Origin: Promethearchaeia archaeon
Lineage (GTDB): Archaea > Asgardarchaeota > Lokiarchaeia > Sigyniarchaeales > SOKP01
Reading direction: 5' to 3'
DNA: 7,892 bases
Assembly: GCA_029856295.1 (NCBI GenBank)
Contig: JAHQWS010000090.1
Coordinates: forward strand, 1 to 7,892
In this document: positions 1 to 6,338 of the stretch, one piece after another
How positions within the stretch are numbered: position 1 is the stretch's first letter
How the letters are laid out: each line of letters starts with the position of its first letter
The notes under the pieces: model-generated
Databases searched by the model: none
Seen by the model: only the letters and a program-made list of their open reading frames with translations
Told to the model about the DNA's origin: nothing
Translations under genes and position numbers: made by a program

Positions 1-467
1 GTCCCATTTCAATGCATCCGCAGTTTGATAATTTAGTACATACATCAACTAATTTAGCTTCTATTATTACGAAAAAGAACCGTATTAAAATCGATACAAT
101 GCAAAGAAGTTTTGAAAACACATCTTATAAAGAAATATCAAATAAGATAATTGAATTATTCAAAGATGCTGATTTAAAAATAAGATTCAAGCAAATGGGG
201 GGCTTTGGTGAATGGAATCCGAACTTTGATTCACAATTACTAAAACTTATTAAAGAGACATATGAAGAATTATCGATGGAAAATATAATCATCACAGCAG
301 TTCACGGAGGCTTAGAACCAGGAGTATTCAGATTGAACTATCCAGATCTTGATATGATAACAATAGGCCCTACTCTTGATGCTCTGCATTCTCCCGATGA
401 GAGGTTAGATATTCAGAGCGTTGAGAAATTTTGGAATATATTTATCCGTTTACTAAAAAAGATCTAG
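1..467 (+). CDS. pepD: PepD-type M20 dipeptidase (Xaa-His / cytosol nonspecific dipeptidase), C-terminal part
   Basis: This is the last part of a cytosolic dizinc peptidase that cleaves dipeptides. The frame is open at the left edge, with the first whole codon at position 3, so the ATG at 12 is an internal Met and not the start. Only about 154 residues are visible; the family is usually about 480 residues. Counting from that Met, the piece shows HPQFDN at 2-7, typical of the return from the lid into the catalytic domain, then AVHGGLEPGVF at 96-106, whose His98 corresponds to the conserved C-terminal metal-site or catalytic His of M20 enzymes. It then shows IGPT at 118-121 and HSPDERLDIQS at 126-136, which is the PepD signature. 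It ends with the usual Phe/Trp-rich terminal helix. The gene converges on the prenyl synthase 75 bases downstream. A role in recycling peptides is expected from the family. I am confident of the family; substrate range cannot be judged. Confidence 0.9.
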   Translation, partial: PISMHPQFDNLVHTSTNLASIITKKNRIKIDTMQRSFENTSYKEISNKIIELFKDADLKIRFKQMGGFGEWNPNFDSQLLKLIKETYEELSMENIIITAVHGGLEPGVFRLNYPDLDMITIGPTLDALHSPDERLDIQSVEKFWNIFIRLLKKI

Positions 468-485
468 AAAGGATGAGCCATTATT

Positions 486-520
486 AAAAAAATGGTTAAA
501 TGAAATTGTAGTAAAAAAAA
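486..520 (-). terminator. T-tract terminator of the prenyl synthase gene
   Basis: Read on the minus strand, the sequence just past the synthase stop contains a run of eight T (513-520) and a run of seven T (486-492). Archaeal RNA polymerase stops at such U-tracts without needing a strong hairpin, and I see no clear hairpin here. The whole gap between the convergent stops is only 75 bases, so the transcripts may overlap. Confidence 0.45.
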
Positions 521-542
521 GTGCAGAATTTAATTAAAATAT

Positions 543-1610
543 TTAAAATTTTCTTTCTGCTACAAATTTTAGTAGACTCAAAAAAAATTCTGCTTCTGAT
601 TGATTAATAACAAGTTTTAATTCATCCAATGCAGATTTCGCCTCGGAATAATAGTTATTTGCCAAGGCTTTACAAGAGTTAACGGCATCTGCTTCTTGGA
701 ATAATTCCTTAACCTGTTGAACATCATCCTCGGTCATCTCTGGCTTTTCAATTAATTGCTCAAGCTGTTTTCTTTTATCCTTTTCCAATTTACTAAGCGC
801 CTCTATCAATAAACACGTCTTTTTCCCCTCACGAATATCACCATCGGTAGGTTTACCTGTTATTTTTTCATCTCCAAAAGTGCCCAAGATATCATCGATA
901 ATCTGGAAAATAATTCCCAAATTCATACCATAAGTAGATAATAGTTTTTTATATTTATCGTCTACGTTAGCATAATTCGCTCCAATCATTATTGATTTCT
1001 CAATTAAAGCACCTGTTTTAAGAGAGATCATTTCAATATAATCCTGGATCTGTAGATTTTTTTGATTCACCATATCAATTTCAATAAGCACTCCATCGCT
1101 TATTTCAATAAATGCTTTTTCATAATATTCAACTGCTTTAACGTTCAAATCGTGATCAAAAGCATTAAAAAGAAACGCTTCTAAGCCGATAAAGAACGCG
1201 GAGTCACCCCCTATGATACCGATACTATTGCCGAAGTCTCCTGCAGCCATTTTTTTTAGACTATATTTCGAATGCAAGTTTTTGAATCTATAATGAAAAG
1301 ACGGTTTCCCACGCCTAAAATCATCTTTATCTATAATATCGTCATGGATTAGAGAGGCATTATGGAGAAACTCAACTCCTACGCTTGGAATTATAATTTT
1401 ATCACCTTCTCCTTCCTTAAAAGCGTTATACGTAGCGATACATAGTAAAGGACGGATTCTCTTTCCTCCAGATAAGAAATAGTCTTTTAATTCCGAATAG
1501 TAGGTAGTTAAGAATTTATTTTTAATGTTACCTAATTTTTTATCATAAATAGAGCTTATTGCCTCATTAATCTTCTTTGTATAAATTTTAGCATATTCAG
1601 TAAAGATTAT
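543..1610 (-). CDS. E-type polyprenyl diphosphate synthase (trans-isoprenyl diphosphate synthase), non-canonical start
   Basis: This cytosolic enzyme condenses isopentenyl diphosphate onto allylic diphosphates to make linear isoprenoid chains. The frame is open from the stop at 543 back to an in-frame TGA at 1617-1619. From an ATA at 1610 it gives 355 residues, a normal family length. It shows GGKRIRP at 48-54, the first Asp-rich motif DDIID at 90-94, RRGKPS at 99-104, FQIIDDILGTFGD at 235-247 as the second Asp-rich motif, and GKPTDGDIREGKKT after it, so all catalytic elements are intact. No ATG, GTG or TTG exists upstream of a TTG at 1277. Starting there would give 244 residues without the first Asp motif, so it cannot be right. 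The residues before DDIID are N-A-S-L-I-H. The Ala five places upstream is small, whereas archaeal C20 synthases usually carry a bulky aromatic there, so a longer product is possible. A sequencing error at the start codon remains an alternative. Confidence 0.9.
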   Translation of the reverse strand: MIFTEYAKIYTKKINEAISSIYDKKLGNIKNKFLTTYYSELKDYFLSGGKRIRPLLCIATYNAFKEGEGDKIIIPSVGVEFLHNASLIHDDIIDKDDFRRGKPSFHYRFKNLHSKYSLKKMAAGDFGNSIGIIGGDSAFFIGLEAFLFNAFDHDLNVKAVEYYEKAFIEISDGVLIEIDMVNQKNLQIQDYIEMISLKTGALIEKSIMIGANYANVDDKYKKLLSTYGMNLGIIFQIIDDILGTFGDEKITGKPTDGDIREGKKTCLLIEALSKLEKDKRKQLEQLIEKPEMTEDDVQQVKELFQEADAVNSCKALANNYYSEAKSALDELKLVINQSEAEFFLSLLKFVAERKF

Positions 1611-1615
1611 TGCTA

Positions 1616-1622
1616 ATCACCT
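1616..1622 (-). promoter_or_regulatory. Shine-Dalgarno site that sets the prenyl synthase start
   Basis: The minus strand reads AGGTGAT, a seven-base match to the complement of the archaeal 16S rRNA 3' end. It is followed by a five-base spacer (TAGCA) and then ATA at 1610-1608. The in-frame TGA sits inside this site, three codons before the ATA. The deacetylase gene at 6070 has the same layout with a TTG, which supports ATA as the initiator here. Confidence 0.65.
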
Positions 1623-1784
1623 AAAGTTTTGATTAGTATATCCTATTTTAAATTCTGCCTTTCAAAAAAAGATTGGTTTTTTCATTATGTAGATATTTAA
1701 TAATATTAAAATTAAATCCAAATTTATCGAATTTATTAATAATTATTCACACATAGAAGCATAATAAAAGAAATTGAGTATAAA
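1623..1784. other. Divergent intergenic region between prenyl synthase and oxidoreductase
   Basis: This AT-rich stretch carries the upstream control regions of both flanking genes. I find no open frame, RNA gene or strong repeat in it. For the oxidoreductase, TTTATTAATAAT around 1731-1742 is a candidate TATA element that would give a leader of roughly 20 bases, but no GGTGA-like ribosome site precedes its ATG at 1785. Confidence 0.5.
1645..1652 (-). promoter_or_regulatory. Possible TATA box of the prenyl synthase gene
   Basis: The minus strand reads TTTAAAAT, preceded by a purine-rich stretch (CAGAA) that could serve as a BRE. Its centre lies about 26 bases upstream of position 1623. Transcription would then begin just ahead of the AGGTGAT site, giving a leader of about 13 bases. 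The spacing is good, but the surrounding DNA is very AT-rich, so chance matches are likely. Confidence 0.35.
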
Positions 1785-3647
1785 ATGGGAAATGAAAAAT
1801 TTGGGAAAATTTTAGAAGTTGATCTCAAGACTAAAACTTTTGACGAAAGATACATTCACAAGGATGATGTAAAAACATTTTTAGGAGGTCCTGGATTTGC
1901 GATTGATTATTTAATGAGAGAGAAAGTATTTGAATTTGATCCTTTAAGTGAATATAACCCGTTAGTTTTAATGACTGGCTTATTAACTGGTACTTCATTT
2001 CCATGTTCCGGATTTTATTCTGTAACAGCCAGATCACCATTAACTCACATTTACGGAGAAGGGTTATCCGGTGGATTTTTTGGAGCTGAATTAAGAAAGA
2101 CCTTAAATGGAATTATTATTGAAAATAAAGCAGATTCACCTGTATATTTGGCAATTGAAGATGATCACTATGAATTGAAAGATGCTTCAAAGATATGGGG
2201 ATTAACAACCGATAAAACCATGGAAAACTTGCGTTCTGAACTAGGGAAAAAGTATAAAGTTGCATGTATAGGGCCCTCTGGCGAAAAAAAAGTTTTATTA
2301 GCATGTATTATCAATGATCATTATAGAGCAGTAGGAAGGACAGGGATGGGTGCTGTAATGGGTTCCAAAAATCTAAAAGCTATTGCTGTAAAAAGTAACA
2401 AAAAAATTGAATATTTTAACGAGGAAAAATTCAATGAGATTTCAAAATCAATCTTCCTATCGTTTAAAAAATCGGCAATGGCGGATGTTTTGAAGAATTT
2501 TGGTACTAATAACATTGACTATTTCGAAAGATTAGCGGATGTACCTCATAAAAACTGGACTCTGCATAAGTGGAAGGGTGTAAATGAGATATCTGGTGCT
2601 GTGGTATTGGAAAGATTGCACGTAAAAAATAGACCTTGCTATTTATGTCCTTTTAGTTGTGGAAGAGAAATAGAAATAAAGGAGGGACCTTATAAGATAA
2701 AAAATGCTGCTGGCTCAGAATATGAAACTACAGCAGCTTTTGGCTCTATGTGTTTAATCTCTGATGTAGAAGCAATAGCTTATTTAAATCATATTTGCAA
2801 TAGAATGGGGATCGATACGATCTCTGCTGGTTGCACAATAGCTTTCGCTATGGATTGTTATGAGAAAGGTATTTTGACTCAGGAAGAGATTGGTTTTCCT
2901 TTAGAATGGGGTGATGCCGATGCTTCCATCAAATTGCTCAACTTGATGAGTAAAAATGAAGGTATAGGAAAAATTCTTGGAAAAGGTTCTCGAAAGGCTT
3001 CAGAGATAATTGGAAAAGGCTGTGAAGATTTTCTAACCGAAATAAAAGGATTAGAAGCGCCAATGCATGACCCGAGAGCCATATACCCTTTAGGTTTACA
3101 ATATGCAACTTCAAATCGGGGCGCATGCCACCTTAGAGGGTTTGCTAATGATTTATATTCCGGTTTCACCGGTTTTAATGATACTTTAAATATTTCCAAG
3201 GAAAAAACTATTCGTGAAAGAACACTAGATGATCCCGAATTTGCTAGAGATGTTGCGATCTCTCAAGATTTGTCAGAAATTAATAATGCATTAGGAATTT
3301 GCCGTCAAACGATTTCTTCTGGATCTCAAATCGTAGAAAACCTACTTGATTTAATACTGGATGAAATTTATTATTTAACGGAAATTAGGTTAACATTGGC
3401 AGAGCTAATGGAGATTGGACAAAGAATCTTCAACTTAAAACGTGTATTTAATAATAAATGTGGAATTACGAAAAAAGACGATAGAATTCCTCCTAGATTA
3501 AGGTTTCCATTAGAGAAGGGCAGAATAAAGGAGAAGGTCCTTAGTATAGATCTAATGTTGGACGAATATTATAAATTTAGAGGATGGGATCTAAACGGCG
3601 TTCCTACAAAGAGTAAATTATCGGAGTTAAAAATAGGGAATTACTAA
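1785..3647 (+). CDS. aor: Tungsten-type aldehyde:ferredoxin oxidoreductase family protein
   Basis: This 620-residue protein has the normal length of the AOR family, cytosolic enzymes that oxidise aldehydes to carboxylates with ferredoxin as acceptor, using a tungsten bis-pterin and one [4Fe-4S] cluster. The N-terminal pterin domain shows GGPGFAIDYL at 34-43, ARSPLT at 82-87 and RTGMGAVMGSKNLKAIAV at 185-202. Cluster ligands are C285, C288 and C292 (CxxCxxxC) and C506 in NALGIC, matching the C288/C291/C295/C494 layout of Pyrococcus furiosus AOR. SEYET at 311-315 and NRGACH with H449 match the catalytic Glu and His regions. Both pterin motifs, DxxGL(D/C) in that enzyme, here begin with Asn (N339 in NRMGID and N501 in NALGIC). 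The ATG is the only reasonable start, with no standard start codon just upstream in frame. The gene stands alone on its strand, with no ferredoxin or cofactor gene beside it. The subfamily (AOR, FOR, GAPOR or WOR) and the substrate cannot be told from motifs. Confidence 0.93.
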   Translation: MGNEKFGKILEVDLKTKTFDERYIHKDDVKTFLGGPGFAIDYLMREKVFEFDPLSEYNPLVLMTGLLTGTSFPCSGFYSVTARSPLTHIYGEGLSGGFFGAELRKTLNGIIIENKADSPVYLAIEDDHYELKDASKIWGLTTDKTMENLRSELGKKYKVACIGPSGEKKVLLACIINDHYRAVGRTGMGAVMGSKNLKAIAVKSNKKIEYFNEEKFNEISKSIFLSFKKSAMADVLKNFGTNNIDYFERLADVPHKNWTLHKWKGVNEISGAVVLERLHVKNRPCYLCPFSCGREIEIKEGPYKIKNAAGSEYETTAAFGSMCLISDVEAIAYLNHICNRMGIDTISAGCTIAFAMDCYEKGILTQEEIGFPLEWGDADASIKLLNLMSKNEGIGKILGKGSRKASEIIGKGCEDFLTEIKGLEAPMHDPRAIYPLGLQYATSNRGACHLRGFANDLYSGFTGFNDTLNISKEKTIRERTLDDPEFARDVAISQDLSEINNALGICRQTISSGSQIVENLLDLILDEIYYLTEIRLTLAELMEIGQRIFNLKRVFNNKCGITKKDDRIPPRLRFPLEKGRIKEKVLSIDLMLDEYYKFRGWDLNGVPTKSKLSELKIGNY

Positions 3648-3648
3648 T

Positions 3649-3667
3649 AAAAAAATAAAAAAGAAAA
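3649..3667 (-). terminator. T-tract terminator of the sugar symporter gene
   Basis: Just past the symporter stop, the minus strand has TTTT, then TTTTTT, then TTTTTTT, each interrupted by a single base. This is a strong archaeal-type U-tract. It fills most of the 27-base gap between the convergent stops. The oxidoreductase transcript has no T-run of its own in the gap and may end at the plus-strand run of seven T at 3720-3726, inside the symporter gene. Confidence 0.5.
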
Positions 3668-3674
3668 TTAATTA

Positions 3675-5051
3675 TTAACTTGAACTTTTTGATAATTTCT
3701 CATTTAATTCTTTTACCTGTTTTTTTACTTCTTCCAACCTAGCTCCAGTCAATGGATAAAGATATAAGAACAGCATACCCAATACTATAAATATTATTGG
3801 AATGACGCCTATTAAGATTCTGAGACCTAATTCACCCAGTGGAGTAAGCGCTGACGGGCTTATGTTTTCACGGTTAATTTGAAAAATCGTAAGGACAATG
3901 CCTAAAACTAACCAGCTAATGGCATTTGAGGATTTTACTATAACACCTGAAACCCCATTAAAGATTCCCTCTCTTCTCTCATTTGTTTTTGTATGATCTT
4001 CATCTATAACGTCGCTCAATAAAACCGTAGGAAAAAGCATTAATCCTCCTAATCCAAAACCCGCGATTAAAAGAACAATTAACATTGTAGTAGGGCTATA
4101 AACGAGAAAGACTAATGGAAATGTCAGAGAGAAACATAACATGGAAATAAATAAAGCGTATCTGGTCCCCTTTTTTTCCGCAATTTTTATCCATACATAT
4201 AACCCGGGAATTACTACACAAAATATAAGCAACATTTGAATGGCCCATTCAGAGGAACCCATTCCTAACACACCTTCAAAGAAAAGCGGAAGCCCTGAAA
4301 GTACAACTGAATAAGAAAGTTGTAATAAAAATTGAACCAGAATAAAACAAACAAAACTTTTGCTTTTTAATGAGATTTTCATTGATTTAAGAAAACCTAT
4401 TTTATTCTCCTTGATGGTTTGGTATTCCTTTCGTTCTTTAATGAAAAATAATGTTGGAAGCATACATACTGCAGTAATAATACCTAATAATAATCCCATT
4501 AATGAAAATCCTAACATTGGATCACTAAATGAGCCTGCTATTAAAGGAGCAATGGCAAGTCCGAGAATCAAGCCTATTACACCAAAAATTTCTTTAAATC
4601 TTGAGATGGCTAATCTTTCATTTTGATCTAAGGTTAATTCTGGATATAAGGCGAACCAGAGCGTAATTACCATTGTTACAAAAGTTTCATATAAGACTAA
4701 AATGACTATCAAATAGATAGTGCATATTATAGGGTCGTTGATTGGAGGAGTATAGATTAAATAAGAGCATATTACTAAAGGCACTAATCCGAATGCAATA
4801 AAAGGTTTTCTCCGTCCCCACCGACTTCTCGTAATATCTGAGATATGACCAATTAAAGGTTCATTGACTGCGTCCCATATACCGTACACCAATAGAACTA
4901 AACTAATTCCAAGGGGAGAAAGGGGTACTCCAAGATATAGAAAGTAATACGCATACAAAAGAAGAATACTTGCCTGCCCAATTGCTAAACTGCCAATATT
5001 TCCGATGGACCAAGCTAATTTCTTACTAGTTGGAACATGTTCTTCAATCAT
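3675..5051 (-). CDS. GPH-family sugar:cation symporter (MFS_2, MelB-like)
   Basis: This inner-membrane protein of 458 residues should import a glycoside, pentoside or hexuronide with a cation. Hydrophobic segments allow 12 membrane helices, roughly at 17-42, 45-66, 82-102, 107-135, 153-173, 179-205, 230-259, 267-291, 295-317, 321-344, 365-391 and 405-433, with a charged C-terminal tail (ARLEEVKKQVKEL) typical of the family. The GPH signature is clear: DAVNEPLIGHISD at 60-72, then RSRWGRRKPFI at 75-85. In MelB the matching motif is DAxND with cation-site Asp55 and Asp59; here D60 is kept and the second is Glu (E64). The frame runs to a GTG at 5060 (461 residues), with ATGs at 5057 and 5051. 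I prefer 5051 because GTGAT at 5056-5060 then acts as ribosome site with a 4-base spacer. The deacetylase lies upstream on the same strand, 116-125 bases away depending on the start, so the two may be co-transcribed. Confidence 0.88.
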   Translation of the reverse strand: MIEEHVPTSKKLAWSIGNIGSLAIGQASILLLYAYYFLYLGVPLSPLGISLVLLVYGIWDAVNEPLIGHISDITRSRWGRRKPFIAFGLVPLVICSYLIYTPPINDPIICTIYLIVILVLYETFVTMVITLWFALYPELTLDQNERLAISRFKEIFGVIGLILGLAIAPLIAGSFSDPMLGFSLMGLLLGIITAVCMLPTLFFIKERKEYQTIKENKIGFLKSMKISLKSKSFVCFILVQFLLQLSYSVVLSGLPLFFEGVLGMGSSEWAIQMLLIFCVVIPGLYVWIKIAEKKGTRYALFISMLCFSLTFPLVFLVYSPTTMLIVLLIAGFGLGGLMLFPTVLLSDVIDEDHTKTNERREGIFNGVSGVIVKSSNAISWLVLGIVLTIFQINRENISPSALTPLGELGLRILIGVIPIIFIVLGMLFLYLYPLTGARLEEVKKQVKELNEKLSKSSS

Positions 5052-5055
5052 AATC

Positions 5056-5060
5056 ATCAC
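5056..5060 (-). promoter_or_regulatory. Probable Shine-Dalgarno site of the symporter gene
   Basis: GTGAT on the minus strand is followed by GATT and then ATG at 5051-5049. It resembles the sites of the other two complete minus-strand genes. Accepting it moves the start three codons inside the longest frame. A candidate TATA element (TTTTACATATTA, minus strand, about 5081-5092) lies upstream, so a separate promoter is possible. Confidence 0.4.
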
Positions 5061-5176
5061 TTAAAAAATAATAGAAATAATAATATGTAAAAAGTTAAAA
5101 GACTTTAAAATTTGCATATTGAATTAAATGATGGAAATAAAATATGTATCTATCTTTTTGAATTTTAGACATTTCG

Positions 5177-6070
5177 CTATTGATTTCTAAGATAATCACG
5201 GATTTTTCTGTATCCAATTATGTTTATATCGTGTTTCTCAACACATTCTTTTAGAAGCGGGCTTGTAAATGCCTTAAAATCTTGGTCTCGCCAACCAGCA
5301 GAATCTGATGTGATTCCTTGTAATTCAGAACTCATCTTAGCGGGATGAAATAAAAAATGTGTTAGACCAGGTTTTATTTCTGCCATGCGCTTGCAATAAT
5401 ACTCTACTTTATTAGGGTATTCCCCCGTTGTATCAATAATCATGTAATCCAGTAAAGGGGCACCACTTTCTTCTATTTTTGAGAACATTTTTAGAATGGC
5501 GTCAGCGGAATCCCCTAATCCCACTTCAATTAACATTTCTTTATTTACCCTTGGTAAAAAGGCAGGAACCTTGAATTCTCGAGCCATTTTCAAATAGATT
5601 GGAAGAAATTTGGGATCCATAACCGTCCCCATATGTGTGTCGATGTGAGTAATATCTATCCCATTATCTAAAGCCATTTGAATTTGGGCCCGCATTTCAA
5701 CTTCAGCGGCTGCAACAGTTACATTCGCAATTGCTTCCTCAGATGTACGCCAAAGAGATTTTTCCGAATCTAATAATCCTGATTTAGGATCAACACTGCT
5801 TAAAGCACGCCAGCGATACAAGTCATATTCACAGGTAAAAGTTAAATGAATACCCACATCATATTTAGGATTATTTTTACAAATTGATGCTACTTCTAAA
5901 AACCAGGGGGCAGGGACAAGGATGGATCCACAACTTGCGATTCCAAAATCTAAACATTCAAAAGAAGCTACATTTGAAGCATGAGAGAATCCCATATCAT
6001 CAATATGGAAAATGACAACTTTATCCGAAGCATCAAAACCAAGTTTTTCAATTAAGGACTGATTTTTCAA
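5177..6070 (-). CDS. ChbG/YdjC-type carbohydrate deacetylase
   Basis: This 297-residue protein belongs to the ChbG/HpnK (YdjC) family, metal-dependent enzymes that remove N-acetyl groups from sugars such as chito-oligosaccharides. The family signature residues are present: HIDDMGFS at 22-29 (D24 and D25), GIHLTFT at 73-79 (H75), HIDTHMGT at 142-149 (H142, D144, H146) and FLFHPA at 239-244 (H242). The barrel appears complete and there is no signal peptide or membrane helix, so it should act in the cytoplasm. The start is TTG at 6070, preceded by GTGAT and a five-base spacer. The next Met is M26, inside the catalytic motif, so no later start works. The symporter follows on the same strand with no strong T-tract between the genes. 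This suggests uptake of an acetylated sugar followed by deacetylation. The exact substrate is unknown. Confidence 0.9.
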   Translation of the reverse strand: MKNQSLIEKLGFDASDKVVIFHIDDMGFSHASNVASFECLDFGIASCGSILVPAPWFLEVASICKNNPKYDVGIHLTFTCEYDLYRWRALSSVDPKSGLLDSEKSLWRTSEEAIANVTVAAAEVEMRAQIQMALDNGIDITHIDTHMGTVMDPKFLPIYLKMAREFKVPAFLPRVNKEMLIEVGLGDSADAILKMFSKIEESGAPLLDYMIIDTTGEYPNKVEYYCKRMAEIKPGLTHFLFHPAKMSSELQGITSDSAGWRDQDFKAFTSPLLKECVEKHDINIIGYRKIRDYLRNQ

Positions 6071-6075
6071 ACTTA

Positions 6076-6080
6076 ATCAC
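6076..6080 (-). promoter_or_regulatory. Shine-Dalgarno site that supports the TTG start of the deacetylase
   Basis: The minus strand reads GTGAT, then TAAGT, then TTG at 6070-6068. An in-frame TGA lies within the site, three codons ahead of the start. This matches base for base in layout (TGA, TTA, one codon, start) the prenyl synthase initiation region. A TATA-like element, TTATACTTTAAT (minus strand, about 6101-6112), lies at the right distance for a leader of about 12 bases. Confidence 0.6.
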
Positions 6081-6091
6081 TAATCATGTTT

Positions 6092-6130
6092 TTATTTCAT
6101 TATTAAAGTATAATTGAATTATTGAAATAA
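6092..6130. repeat. 8-base inverted repeat flanking the likely deacetylase TATA element
   Basis: TTATTTCA at 6092-6099 and TGAAATAA at 6123-6130 are exact reverse complements separated by 23 bases. The spacer holds the TATA-like sequence of the deacetylase gene. A dimeric repressor bound here would block the promoter. It is not a convincing transcript hairpin, since the loop is long and the arms are AT-rich. Confidence 0.35.
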
Positions 6131-6310
6131 GAAATTTCAGATTTTTTATCCTAAATAATGATTTTTAAAGAGATGAAATGTAATTAGAATCAAAACAAAT
6201 ACACGATAAATAGTGAAATTAAATTTTCATTTATTTCTTATATGACAAAAGAGTTAAATATTTAATAATAATGTTAAATATTGATCCAAAAGTTATTTTG
6301 GATAAATCTA

Positions 6311-6324
6311 TTTTAAAATATTTT
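6311..6324 (+). promoter_or_regulatory. Possible TATA box of the secreted-protein gene, leaderless type
   Basis: TTTTAAAATATTTT has its centre about 22-23 bases before the ATG at 6339. With the usual archaeal TATA-to-start distance, transcription would begin at or within a few bases of the ATG. No GTGAT-like ribosome site precedes this ATG, in agreement with a leaderless message. The AT-rich context makes this tentative. Confidence 0.3.
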
Positions 6325-6338
6325 TGAGCGAAATTTAA

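Larger units (their letters stand above)
6081..6338. promoter_or_regulatory. Divergent regulatory region with repeated TGAAAT/ATTTCA hexamers
   Basis: No open frame or RNA gene is visible in these 258 AT-rich bases between the deacetylase and the secreted protein. The hexamer TGAAAT, or its complement ATTTCA, occurs at 6094-6099, 6123-6128, 6134-6139, 6174-6179 and 6214-6219. The first two form the arms of a perfect 8-base inverted repeat. The cluster lies next to the deacetylase promoter and could be a regulator binding array. Low base complexity is the main reason for caution. Confidence 0.3.

Noticed and set aside
12..467. PepD fragment as a complete small gene starting at ATG 12
   Set aside because: The frame is open to the left edge and the fragment covers only the C-terminal third of a known enzyme.
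468..542. Small gene or RNA in the gap between pepD and the synthase
   Set aside because: No start with a ribosome site, no stable hairpin and no coding pattern; the A/T runs are better explained as terminators.
543..1277. Prenyl synthase read from the TTG at 1277 as a 244-residue protein, or as a 5'-truncated pseudogene
   Set aside because: The frame continues without a stop for 111 more codons that contain the essential GGKRIRP and DDIID motifs, so the gene is full length and only its start codon is unusual.
1693..1705. 13-base ATATTTAATAATA shared with 6258-6270, in both cases 80-95 bases before a plus-strand gene
   Set aside because: The sequence has only A and T and is of low complexity, so a shared 13-mer between two AT-rich gaps is weak evidence. 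The distance is also too great for a normal TATA box.
1883..1894. Perfect-looking AGGAGGT ribosome site and palindrome inside the oxidoreductase gene
   Set aside because: It encodes the conserved Leu-Gly-Gly-Pro-Gly stretch of the family, and no gene starts just after it.
4360..4626. Plus-strand 88-residue frame within the symporter gene
   Set aside because: It is an antisense shadow of membrane-helix codons with no recognisable motif or start signal.
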